DNA from: Planctomycetaceae bacterium
Lineage (GTDB): Bacteria; Planctomycetota; Planctomycetia; Pirellulales; Pirellulaceae
DNA length: 56,527 bases
Reading direction: 5' to 3'
Assembly (NCBI GenBank): GCA_007694185.1
Contig: RECD01000099.1
Location: 1-56,527 of the forward strand
Position numbers and translations under genes: made by a program. The notes beneath the pieces are model-generated. The model saw nothing but the letters and a program-made list of their open reading frames with translations. It did not search any database and was not told the DNA's origin. This document shows positions 17,901 through 25,293 of this stretch, piece after piece (the stretch's first letter is position 1; every line of letters begins with the position of its first letter).

Positions 17901-18295
17901 TCCGAACGGACATCTTTCGTCGCCCGCTCAAAGGCGGTCGCGGCGGCAACGTAGTCCGGCTCGGGCTGCTGCATGTAGCAGACGCCCAGAAAATGCGAAG
18001 CCTTGGCCGCCAAGGGTTCATCCGGATATTCCTTAAGGAACTTCCTCCAGGCGTCGATCGCCAACGGCAGCGCCCCGTTGGTCTGAAAGTTCGCCGCGTC
18101 GGCGTAGGCCGCCACGGCCTGCTCGTTCACCTCGTCGGCGGCGTGCAGCATCGACGACAGAAAAATCGACGAAACGGGACCGCATCCGAGCCCGACCGAA
18201 AGCACGAGCGCAGGCAATCGAAATGCCGCTGCGAGAGGCGAAAGTCGTCGAAAAAACATCGCGATCCGTTGTCTTCGTGAGGCGGTAAGCGGCAT
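14903..18295 (-). CDS. Secreted tetratricopeptide-repeat protein, 1130 aa
   Basis: 1130 residues with an N-terminal signal sequence, followed almost entirely by TPR-like helical hairpins (repeated A-x-Y/F-x-A-L and FP-D-S patterns such as FPDSPHAA and FPASSQAAEA). The signal follows the second Met, so ATG 18259 is an alternative start. Such proteins act as periplasmic or outer-membrane scaffolds, as YbgF/CpoB does beside Tol-Pal. First gene of the operon TPR > exbB > exbD > toroid, all within a few tens of bases, so it likely works with the ExbBD machine. A TAAACT -10-like element lies just before the first ATG, but the promoter is not clear. Confidence 0.88.
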   Translation of the reverse strand: MPLTASRRQRIAMFFRRLSPLAAAFRLPALVLSVGLGCGPVSSIFLSSMLHAADEVNEQAVAAYADAANFQTNGALPLAIDAWRKFLKEYPDEPLAAKASHFLGVCYMQQPEPDYVAAATAFERATKDVRSDVREESLVNLGWCQFAAAGEGESRDPKRLEASLDAFGTLIREKPTSRYLDRALFYSGEAAYSLGKAEQAIEFYDRLLAIESAQESPLRWEAVYSRGLALEDVGRLDDATAAYRQVLEGCQDAPLLVDAKIRMGDTSIQQKRFDDAIDWFQKVATVDGPERPYALLRQAFALVQANRPAEASEIYERLLKDFPDSPHAASAKLASAQAAYRAGDLAEASKRFERVLSSNDLASSTEAAHWLATIALRANDPAGAVAVARKQLDAGTAGPYAVTLRLDLAEATLLLPDQTKDAMKLFVEIYREHPAAPEAPRALYNAAFAALQLDEAESASEWGDEFLEKFPKDALVPDVRHVIGEAAILRGDADKAAEQYLKLVADPASQAKPQWPLWVIRAATAQSVAGQPDEAIRLIEQHRSEFEPAQQAEAMFIVGSIHLSEQRAPDAVAALEQSLAADSNWAHADETILQLGQAHSLAGDEEQAAEAWQRLVRDFAKSPWSDQGRYRLALMTARQGDHMAAADRFGELLESGLEPALKPYALYGRGWNLMRGEQPADAIEPLEQLLEQHPDHALNSDTKLALGMCLRSLDRLDDARGRFEEFLVAVPTGISRGHALYELALIDQSQQLPEQATGRLEELIRSVPDYPELEKVLAELAWALKDSGQEGPAETRFQELVEKFPASSQAAEAHYFVGQRRYAREAWPEAVGSFAAAAAAPEATAELREKAFYRQGWSLYKAEDFQQASQVFEQLAEQFPDGTFFADALLMIGEGHFKRADFEAALAAYEVARKRIVEQDEREAGFEKVSDRQVRELVYLHGGQSLAQLQRWEPAIEWFDELAERFPNSGYLTKAKYETANSLQQSGKAAEAVPIYQEVAEKERNELGARARFMIGEIRFADRDFAAAIPEFQRVMYGYGADQAPDAIKNWQAKSGFEAGRCAELMMQGVRGGEPRRKSAEIALQFYDYVVRKHPRHELASKSKERLEALRLMGFKLANPTGPTPTKSGS

Positions 18296-18356
18296 CCTGA
18301 TTTCAGTTTACCGCTAGCCCGAGAGTCCGCAAAGGACGAAAATGAGCGGGGCGATC

Positions 18357-19163
18357 TCACGAACCCATCGGCCAAGCTAGCATTACGGCAGCCATCAACA
18401 CCATCGACGAGTTCTCGATGATCGTCACGGAAGACATCGGCAGATTGAACGCCGTCCCGAGACAGGCACAGCGAATCGCTCGACCACTCCGGACGGCGCG
18501 GACGACGCCGATCAAGCCGACTCCCATCACCACGATCGTCAGGGAGTTGGTGAGCATCGGAAACAGCCCCAGCAGGTAAGCCGAGCCGAGGCCGAGTTCG
18601 ATGAACGGGTAGGCGAGCCCGTAAACACGAGAGCGGGCCGCGATCAGGTCGTAACTGGCGAACGCGTCGGCAAACTTCGGCACATCGAGCAGCTTGAAGA
18701 AGGCAAAGCCGACGAAGAACAGCCCCATGAACGAGTTCATCGCGAGATGCCAGGACCAACCGGCCGAGCCTTGCTGAAGCAGCAGAGTCCCGCCCACGAT
18801 GTAAAGGACCACCAGAAACAGCGGCCAGTAGGTCGACCAGCGGACCTTGTCGAGCGACGTGGTGGCCGCAGGGTCGTCACCGGATCGCTCGGGAGTTGCC
18901 GCCATCGCCCCAGCGGCAGACCCCGCCTCGCGATCGGCTTCGGTCGCGGCCTCCGTCTCAAGGCTAGACTCGAACCCCGCCTCCCGGACTACCCGCATCA
19001 CGGATTCGAGAACTTCCGGCCCGTCAACCGCGACAGTTAGTCGCTTCTCGGGGTCAGCCGTATCGACTGACCAATCAGACAAGCCGTCGATCCGATTCAA
19101 ACCGGGGGTCACCTTGCGGACACAGGCTTGGCAATTGAGCGTCGTGCGAAGAGTGGTATGCAT
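18357..19163 (-). CDS. Heavy-metal-associated domain fused to MauE/DoxX-type membrane protein
   Basis: 268 residues. The N-terminal ~70 residues are an HMA (MerP/CopZ-like) domain with metal-binding CxxC (NCQACV, C11 and C14). An Ala/Asp/Glu-rich linker follows, then a four-helix membrane domain (about 110-265) of the MauE/DoxX type, including IRCACLGTAFNLP, a MauE-like Cys motif. MauE-family proteins are linked to disulfide or redox maturation of periplasmic proteins; HMA domains deliver Cu, Zn or Hg. The fusion suggests a metal or thiol-handling membrane protein; the substrate is not known. It is divergent from the PNP gene (179 bp between), where a 12-bp palindrome lies. Confidence 0.8.
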   Translation of the reverse strand: MHTTLRTTLNCQACVRKVTPGLNRIDGLSDWSVDTADPEKRLTVAVDGPEVLESVMRVVREAGFESSLETEAATEADREAGSAAGAMAATPERSGDDPAATTSLDKVRWSTYWPLFLVVLYIVGGTLLLQQGSAGWSWHLAMNSFMGLFFVGFAFFKLLDVPKFADAFASYDLIAARSRVYGLAYPFIELGLGSAYLLGLFPMLTNSLTIVVMGVGLIGVVRAVRSGRAIRCACLGTAFNLPMSSVTIIENSSMVLMAAVMLAWPMGS

Positions 19164-19226
19164 GGCGTGTGGGGCGGGAGATGCGAAGCGAACGGGCCAC
19201 GTCGCCGTCGGACACGGTGGCGGGCT

Positions 19227-19238
19227 GACCGCGCGGTC
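19227..19238. repeat. 12-bp palindrome in the divergent HMA-MauE/PNP intergenic region
   Basis: GACCGCGCGGTC is a perfect palindrome 64 bp upstream of the HMA-MauE start and about 105 bp upstream of the PNP start. It could be an operator for either gene, but 12-bp GC palindromes also arise by chance in DNA of this composition. Confidence 0.25.
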
Positions 19239-19342
19239 GGCGGTTCAAGCGGCGGGCGAAAGGGATATAGTATCGCGGCGGGCGGAGAAGGCATCCGCCG
19301 TGGCGACGTCCATGCTCGGCAAAACGAAGGGTTCGTTCCAAC

Positions 19343-20182
19343 ATGCTCGATTTATTTGACAAGATTAACGAAGCGGCGGCGGCAATCCGGCAACGCTGGG
19401 AACGCGTCCCACAGGTCGTGATCATCCTGGGGACAGGGCTCGGGGGGTTTGCCGCCGAACTCGAAGTGGAAGCCGCGATCGAATACGAGGAGCTCCCGCA
19501 CTTTCCCAAGTCGACGGCAATCGGTCACCGCGGCCGACTGGTCTGCGGGATCCTGGAGGGCGTTCCGGTAATCGCGATGGAAGGCCGGTTCCATTTCTAT
19601 GAAGGCTATCCGCTGAAACAGATCACGTTGCCGATCCGGGTCTTTCGGGCGATGGGGGCCGAACTGCTGATCCAGTCGAATGCCTGCGGCGGCATGAATC
19701 CCTATTTCGCTTGCGGTGACCTGATGGTCATCGAGGACCACATCAACCTGATCGGTGACAATCCGCTGATCGGTATCAACGACGATCGGCTCGGACCGAG
19801 ATTCCCCGATATGTGCGAGCCTTATGACCTACGATGGGTCGACCGGGCGAGGGAACTGGCTCGCCGTCACGGCATGGAGGCCCATAAAGGGGTCTTCGTC
19901 GCCGTCGCCGGCCCGAACTTGGAAACCCGGGCTGAGTATCGATTCTTAAGGATGATCGGCGCGGATGTCGTCGGGATGAGCACGGTACCCGAGACGATCG
20001 TCGCGGTTCACTGTGGATTGAAGGTCATCGCCTTGTCGGTCATCACCGACATGTGCCTGCCGGACGCGTTGAAGCCGGCCAACGTCGAGGAGATCATTCG
20101 GGTGGCCAATGAAGCCGAACCGAAGCTGGCGATGCTGATTCGAGATCTCGTCCGAGAAGCCGGTTCCCTGCGAATCGCGTAG
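19343..20182 (+). CDS. PNP-family nucleoside phosphorylase with MTAP-like substitutions
   Basis: 279 residues, normal for trimeric purine nucleoside phosphorylases. Phosphate-site motifs are present: GTGLGG (30-35), GRFHFYEG (81-88), SNACGGMN (112-119), GMSTVPE (211-217). ETRAE supplies Glu194, equivalent to human PNP Glu201. The residue matching human Asn243 is Asp236 (VITD instead of LITN), and the one matching His257 is Val248 (PANVEE instead of KANHEE). Methylthioadenosine phosphorylase has Asp and Val at these sites, and changing Asn243 to Asp in mammalian PNP confers adenosine activity. I infer a 6-aminopurine or 5'-methylthioadenosine phosphorylase rather than a standard inosine/guanosine enzyme. 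AAGGG lies about 10 nt upstream. A paralogue follows 53 bp downstream. Confidence 0.88.
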   Translation: MLDLFDKINEAAAAIRQRWERVPQVVIILGTGLGGFAAELEVEAAIEYEELPHFPKSTAIGHRGRLVCGILEGVPVIAMEGRFHFYEGYPLKQITLPIRVFRAMGAELLIQSNACGGMNPYFACGDLMVIEDHINLIGDNPLIGINDDRLGPRFPDMCEPYDLRWVDRARELARRHGMEAHKGVFVAVAGPNLETRAEYRFLRMIGADVVGMSTVPETIVAVHCGLKVIALSVITDMCLPDALKPANVEEIIRVANEAEPKLAMLIRDLVREAGSLRIA

Positions 20183-20235
20183 GTGGACGCTGCCGAACCG
20201 TTCGGCTCCGTCAGAAACTTCCCACAGGCATCGGC

Positions 20236-21141
20236 ATGGATCGACCGGATCGGCGAAGCGACTTGCTGGCGTCGGCACTGAGCACCCTCCGCTCGGTCAG
20301 CGCGGTCACGCCCCGCGTCGGCATCATCCTGGGCAGCGGCTTGGGGACGTTGGCTGATGAAATCCCTGACCCGGTTCGCGTCGACTTCCGCGACCTGCCC
20401 GGTTTCGGACTTTCCACCGCGACAGGACACCGAGGCCAATGCGTCCTCGGTCGCCTCGATGACGTCCCGGTCGTCGCGTTCTCAGGCCGCTTGCATCGCT
20501 ACGAAGGCTACCCGGACGACCAGATCACTTTCCCGGTCCGGGTGATGGCAGCCTGGGGCGTGCGACAATTGATCGTCAGCAATGCGGCGGGCGGACTGAA
20601 TCCGTTGCTGCGGGTCGGCGACCTGGTGGTGATCCGCGACCAAATCGATCTGGGCAAACGCCGCCAACCGCGGCAGCCGGGTCACTGGGATCGAAGCAGC
20701 ACGTCGGGAACCGATTCGGCGGCCGAATCTGGTTGGGCGGGCGAAACCTTGCGGGGCATCCCCTCCCCGGCTCAGATCTACGACACGGACTTGGCCGAGA
20801 TCGCGTTGCGAGCCGCGCGGAACGGCGACTTCCGCGCCTGGCCTGGGATTTACTTGTCAACCTTGGGGCCGACCTATGAGACCCGGGCCGAATACCGAAT
20901 GATGAGGCGATTAGGGGCTGACGTGGTCGGCATGAGCACCGCGCCGGAGGCGCTGACGGCGGCGAGCCTGGGCATGAGGGTATTGGGGGTCTCGGTGGTC
21001 AGCAACGTGGCGATCCCAGAAAGGGGATGGTCGGAACCGCTTCAGCCGACCCTGCATCAGGACGTGCTGGATATCGGCAAGGGTGCCACAGAAAAACTGC
21101 GACACCTTGTTTTTGCGGTGTTGCGACAAGAAATCGTGTAA
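20236..21141 (+). CDS. punA: Purine nucleoside phosphorylase (6-oxopurine type)
   Basis: 301 residues. It keeps the canonical residues for inosine/guanosine phosphorolysis: GSGLG (33-37), GRLHRYEG (84-91), SNAAGGLN (115-122), Glu215 (YETRAE), Asn257 (VVSN) and His274 (TLHQD). It differs from the usual family in the 140-180 loop, where the RFPDMS-type segment is replaced by a longer hydrophilic Gly/Ser/Arg-rich stretch. It lies 53 bp after the first paralogue and is probably co-transcribed. Together the two would split purine salvage: this one for inosine and guanosine, the first for adenosine or methylthioadenosine. The split is inferred from active-site residues. Confidence 0.9.
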   Translation: MDRPDRRSDLLASALSTLRSVSAVTPRVGIILGSGLGTLADEIPDPVRVDFRDLPGFGLSTATGHRGQCVLGRLDDVPVVAFSGRLHRYEGYPDDQITFPVRVMAAWGVRQLIVSNAAGGLNPLLRVGDLVVIRDQIDLGKRRQPRQPGHWDRSSTSGTDSAAESGWAGETLRGIPSPAQIYDTDLAEIALRAARNGDFRAWPGIYLSTLGPTYETRAEYRMMRRLGADVVGMSTAPEALTAASLGMRVLGVSVVSNVAIPERGWSEPLQPTLHQDVLDIGKGATEKLRHLVFAVLRQEIV

Positions 21142-21195
21142 GCTGCCGGAGTCGTTCCGGGGAATTTTCATGCAAAAATTTCGGAGATCGGTTCC

Positions 21196-22617
21196 ATGTC
21201 CACCGCGCGAGTTCGCTTGCTGTTGTTCGCCGCATGGCTGTTAGCCGGAACACTTGGGATGGGAACGAGGGCGCAGGAGCCGTCGTTACCCGAAGCCGTT
21301 CGAGAGGCGATCCAAACCAAGAATTATGAGAGCGGCTTCAAACGACTCGATGCCGAGCTCGACGCCACTCCCGATGACATGTCGTTGGCCCAGCAGTATT
21401 CCGCGTTCCTCGCTTCGATCAGCCGCGAAGGCACTCCCGAAGCACTCGCGTTTCTCCGTCGCGTTGTCGAGGACGGCATGAAAAAGCCGTCTCGAGGGGT
21501 CGCCGAATCGATCGGGATCTCGTCCGCCGTCCAGACACTGTTGCTTCGGGACGAGACACTCTCGCTCGACGAAAAACTCGGGTTGCTCGATCGCCTCGAC
21601 AGCTTCTTGGAGGGTGCTGACGACCGACTGGAGTCGCCTCGGCGGATGGCATTGACCCGCAGGATCGCGCTACTGACCGGCGGCAATCGCTTGACAGAAG
21701 CCAGCCAACTGCTCGAAGCCCAGATCGAATCGGCTCGGGAAGGGTTGGACCCCGCCGACGGCATGTCGGTTCAGCGGTTTGTCACTGCGGTCATCTCCTT
21801 TTCTGGTCTCGGCGGTCCCGCCATGGCCGTCCGGGCCGAAGAACTGACTGAGGAAGCACTCGCCCTGACCGCCACAGCGGTCTCCGAGGAAGAGGTCACG
21901 CTGCCGACCGTCGCGGCTTATTGCTCGATCCGGCTGACCCGCGCCACAGCCTTAGCCCGCACCGATCCGGAGGCGGCGGAAGCCGCGCTGGAGGAATTAG
22001 AGCAAGCGCTCGCTTGGGCACCCGAGCGGTTGGACGAACGCTCGGCGAGGTCCATCGGCACCTACGCACGCTCGGTACAATCCCTTCGCGCCCGGATCGA
22101 GGCCGCGAAGAAGATCAACGCGATGGTCGGCAAAGACGCGCCGGAAATCGACGCCGAGCACTTCGTCGCAAGCGACCCCGTGACGATGGAATCGTTGCGT
22201 GGCCGGGTCGTGCTGATCGACTTTTGGGCGATTTGGTGCGGACCCTGCATCGCCACCTTCCCTCACCTGATCGAGTGGCACGAGAAGTACGCAGACCGTG
22301 GCCTGGTGATCCTGGGCGCGACACGGTTTTATGGCTACCGCTGGGACGAGGAAGCGGATCGGGCGACCCGGGGCGAGGATGTGCCAGCCGAAGACGAGCT
22401 AGAAATGCTCGAAAAGTTTCGTGAATCGCACGGCTTGCGCCACGGATTTTTCGTCACGCCTTCGGACAGCCGTTATCAGTCGGATTTCGGTGTGACCGGC
22501 ATTCCACACGCCGTTGTGATCGACCGCGAAGGCAAGATCCAACTGGTTCGGATCGGGTCGGGTGAAGCCAACGCGCGGGACCTGGAAGCCAAGATCGAAG
22601 AACTGCTCGGCGGCTGA
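21196..22617 (+). CDS. Secreted TlpA-like thioredoxin-fold protein
   Basis: 473 residues. CGGAG lies 8-10 nt upstream of ATG 21196. A signal peptide (hydrophobic 7-21, then TRAQ) is followed by a helical, repeat-like region of about 300 residues and a C-terminal thioredoxin fold of the TlpA/ResA type with the active-site motif W-C-G-P-C at 347-351 (WAIWCGPCIATFP) and the cis-Pro segment GIPHAVV. TlpA proteins reduce disulfides in the periplasm. Here the large helical N-terminus is probably a protein-interaction module. It starts 54 bp after the second PNP gene but shows no functional link to it. It converges on recG. Confidence 0.87.
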   Translation: MSTARVRLLLFAAWLLAGTLGMGTRAQEPSLPEAVREAIQTKNYESGFKRLDAELDATPDDMSLAQQYSAFLASISREGTPEALAFLRRVVEDGMKKPSRGVAESIGISSAVQTLLLRDETLSLDEKLGLLDRLDSFLEGADDRLESPRRMALTRRIALLTGGNRLTEASQLLEAQIESAREGLDPADGMSVQRFVTAVISFSGLGGPAMAVRAEELTEEALALTATAVSEEEVTLPTVAAYCSIRLTRATALARTDPEAAEAALEELEQALAWAPERLDERSARSIGTYARSVQSLRARIEAAKKINAMVGKDAPEIDAEHFVASDPVTMESLRGRVVLIDFWAIWCGPCIATFPHLIEWHEKYADRGLVILGATRFYGYRWDEEADRATRGEDVPAEDELEMLEKFRESHGLRHGFFVTPSDSRYQSDFGVTGIPHAVVIDREGKIQLVRIGSGEANARDLEAKIEELLGG

Positions 22618-22671
22618 TCAGCTCGGGCTGAACCTGGCGGTCGCTCTGACGAGCGATCATCGACCGCATCG

Positions 22672-24924
22672 TCAGGCGACGTCGCCCAAGTCCAGCACAT
22701 CGCCGTAACGACGGAAGACCTGCTTTTTCAATCCGGCGGCGGACGGTGCGGACAACTCGGCATCTAGGTCGACGGTCTCCTGCGCGATCTCGCGGGCCAC
22801 GCCGAGCACCGTTTCGTCGCGGGTAAGGTCGGCGATCCGCATCGGTGGCATCCCGCTCTGGCTTCGTCCCATCAGGTCGCCGGGCCCGCGGAGACGGAAA
22901 TCGGCTTCGGCGATCGCGAACCCGTCGTGGGTTTCCGAAAACGTCTTCAGCCGCTCGTTTTCATTCGGCGAAGCCTTCGCGTCGGTGAACAGGCAAACGT
23001 GACCGTCCTGGGTCCCACGGCTGACCCGGCCACGAAGTTGATGGAGCTGCGCCAACCCGAAACGCTCGGCTCCCAGGATCGTCATCACGGTGGCGTTGGG
23101 AACATCGATCCCGACCTCGATGACAGACGTTGTGACCAGAACCTGAATCCTTCCCTGTGCGAACCGCTCCATCGTCTCGGTCTTTTCCTGAGTCGTCATC
23201 CGGCCGTGAAGCAATCCGACGCGATAATCGGCTAACGGGCCTTGTCGAAGTTGGTCAAAGGTTACGACGGCGGACGTGACCTCCTCGACGCTCGCTGCGT
23301 CCTCGTCCTCGATCGAGCCTGCGGGGGCGGACGCCGGCTGTCCGGCATCGGTCTCCGTAGCCGGAGCGTCATCCGCCGCCACCGGGTCGGGACACACCCG
23401 CGGGGTCACAACGAACGCTTGACGCCCCTCGTCGATCCGTTGGGCGACAAACCGCCACCAACGATCGCGCCAAGCGTCCTCGGCCAGGTAGGTATGGACG
23501 GCGCCACGACCAGGCGGCTTTTGGCGCAGCGTGCTGACATCCAGATCCCCGAACATCGTCATCGTGATCGTGCGGGGGATCGGCGTCGCGGACAGGACGA
23601 GATAATGGGGATCGATGTCGCCCCGACGGAGGGCTTGTCGCTGCGTCACGCCAAACTTGTGCTGCTCGTCGATCACGCAGAGCCCCAATTTGGCGAAGCG
23701 AATGTCGCCATGGAGCAACGCTTGGGTGCCTACCAAAACGTCGATGTCTCCGGTTTCGGCCCGTCGTAAGACCTCGCGACGCTGCGTCGCGGTTAGAGAA
23801 CCGCAGAGCAAGCCGATCCGGACGCGACTGTGAGCGAGGGCTCGGGTCAGGGTTTGGTGGTGTTGCCGCGCGAGCACTTCGGTCGGTGCCATCATCACGG
23901 CTTGATGTCCGTGCGCCACGGCGAGCAAGATGGCGTATTGCGCGATGACCGTTTTACCGCTGCCGACGTCACCTTGCACGAGGCGATTCATCGGGAATTG
24001 ACGGGCCATGTCCTGCCCGACTTCACGGATCGCGGCGACTTGATCGGCCGTCAACTCGAACGCGAAACGATTTCGGATGCGGGCATCGATCAGCGAAGTC
24101 GGGGGCAGTGGCGGCGCTGTCAAGGCGGTCGTCAATCGCCGCCGACGGACCGCGAGCGCCAATTGCAGCACGAACAATTCTTGAAAGATGAGCCGCCGCC
24201 GTGCGGCCTCCAAGGCCTCCGCCCCGCTGGGTTGGTGGATCTCACGGAGCGCGGTCGTGATCCCGCACAGTGGCGAGGTCAGGCCCGGCAAGGTTCCCTC
24301 GATCCTCGCCGCGGCCAACGCCCGCAGCGGCTCGTCCAGCACCTCCTCGATCGACTCGGCCAGTTCGGCGACGACCGTCGCGGTGAGTTTGCGGAGCTCC
24401 CCCTGCTTGAGCCCTTCGACCAACGAGTAAATCGGTAGGATTTGGCCTCCCGGAGCCGTCTCGTCTTCCTCGAGCAGGACAACCTTGGGATGGATGAACT
24501 CCATCCGAAAGCCGGCCAGTTTCGGCGTTCCGGACACGAGCACCCGGCAACCTCGACGGAGTTGCTCGACCCGCCCGGGCTGATTGAAAAACAAGAGTCG
24601 CACCGCACCCTGTTCGTTCTCGACTAAGGCCCCGAGTACCGACTTTCCTGCGGTCCGTGAGCTGATCTCGACCTCCGTAATCCGGCCGACCAAGGAGGCG
24701 GGGCGGCCGTCACGCAGTTCACCGATCGCGGTTCCCGGCGCGGGGTGCTCGTAGGCCCGCGGGAAAAAAAACAGGGCTTGACCCGCAGTGTGAATCCCCA
24801 AACGACGCAGCAACCGAGCACGCGCCGAGCCGACCCCCGGAACGAAGCGGATGTCGGTGCCGAGCGTCAGGGGCACTCCCGGTTGCGGGCTGTTTGTCGG
24901 CTGCAAGCCTTCCGTGTTCGGCAT
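22672..24924 (-). CDS. recG: ATP-dependent DNA helicase RecG
   Basis: 750 residues, slightly longer than E. coli RecG (693). An N-terminal wedge/OB region contains VGRITEVE. The helicase core has QGDVGSGKT (Walker A), the DEQH box (VIDEQHKFGVTQR), LSATPIPRT, and motifs V/VI TSVIEVGIDVPNA and QLHQLRGRVSRG, all RecG hallmarks. An acidic Ala/Asp/Glu-rich insert between the two RecA-like lobes (near 530-560) is not in E. coli RecG. It remodels stalled forks and branch-migrates junctions. ATG 24924 has no clear ribosome binding site. It is transcribed alone, with a 369-bp gap upstream and the convergent thioredoxin gene downstream. Confidence 0.95.
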   Translation of the reverse strand: MPNTEGLQPTNSPQPGVPLTLGTDIRFVPGVGSARARLLRRLGIHTAGQALFFFPRAYEHPAPGTAIGELRDGRPASLVGRITEVEISSRTAGKSVLGALVENEQGAVRLLFFNQPGRVEQLRRGCRVLVSGTPKLAGFRMEFIHPKVVLLEEDETAPGGQILPIYSLVEGLKQGELRKLTATVVAELAESIEEVLDEPLRALAAARIEGTLPGLTSPLCGITTALREIHQPSGAEALEAARRRLIFQELFVLQLALAVRRRRLTTALTAPPLPPTSLIDARIRNRFAFELTADQVAAIREVGQDMARQFPMNRLVQGDVGSGKTVIAQYAILLAVAHGHQAVMMAPTEVLARQHHQTLTRALAHSRVRIGLLCGSLTATQRREVLRRAETGDIDVLVGTQALLHGDIRFAKLGLCVIDEQHKFGVTQRQALRRGDIDPHYLVLSATPIPRTITMTMFGDLDVSTLRQKPPGRGAVHTYLAEDAWRDRWWRFVAQRIDEGRQAFVVTPRVCPDPVAADDAPATETDAGQPASAPAGSIEDEDAASVEEVTSAVVTFDQLRQGPLADYRVGLLHGRMTTQEKTETMERFAQGRIQVLVTTSVIEVGIDVPNATVMTILGAERFGLAQLHQLRGRVSRGTQDGHVCLFTDAKASPNENERLKTFSETHDGFAIAEADFRLRGPGDLMGRSQSGMPPMRIADLTRDETVLGVAREIAQETVDLDAELSAPSAAGLKKQVFRRYGDVLDLGDVA

Positions 24925-25293
24925 CGCGAGCGGTTGTGCGAGTGGGGGTTGGAGCGACGCCGGCGCGGGTCACCACAGGGGCCGCGCCGATCGGACGCGC
25001 GGCTGTGGATATCAGACCAGCCACACCGTCTCACTTCCACCCTCCGTGCTGGGCGTCCGAACGTTGTCAGGCGAACGCCCCGCCGTATCAACCCCATCAA
25101 CTTCCGCTGTCCGTCGACTCCGCCACCGACGTCGCCGCTGGTGCTGGACTCGCTCGCTCACCATGGTCGGCTTGGTCGCAAGCCTGCTGCCGAGGTTGCT
25201 CCGCATCCCGCGGGTCCACCCGGCAATCTTGAACCCGGTTCCTGTCGCCCCAAAATCCGCAAACCTACCGCCAAGCAGAACCCACGACTGGGC
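24925..25293. other. Non-coding stretch between recG and the anti-sigma-like gene
   Basis: 369 bases on the 5' side of recG. Short open frames on both strands are Arg/Pro/Thr-rich, lack ribosome binding sites and overlap each other. I found no hairpin terminator for the upstream operon and no clear promoter for recG. No gene can be supported. Confidence 0.45.

Noticed and set aside
14837-18280. A 1147-codon open frame on the plus strand, antisense to the TPR gene
   Set aside because: It is a mirror of the TPR gene in high-GC DNA with biased third positions. The product is Arg/Gly/Leu-rich with no domain, has no ribosome binding site, and the minus-strand TPR repeats and operon order are clearly the real coding signal.
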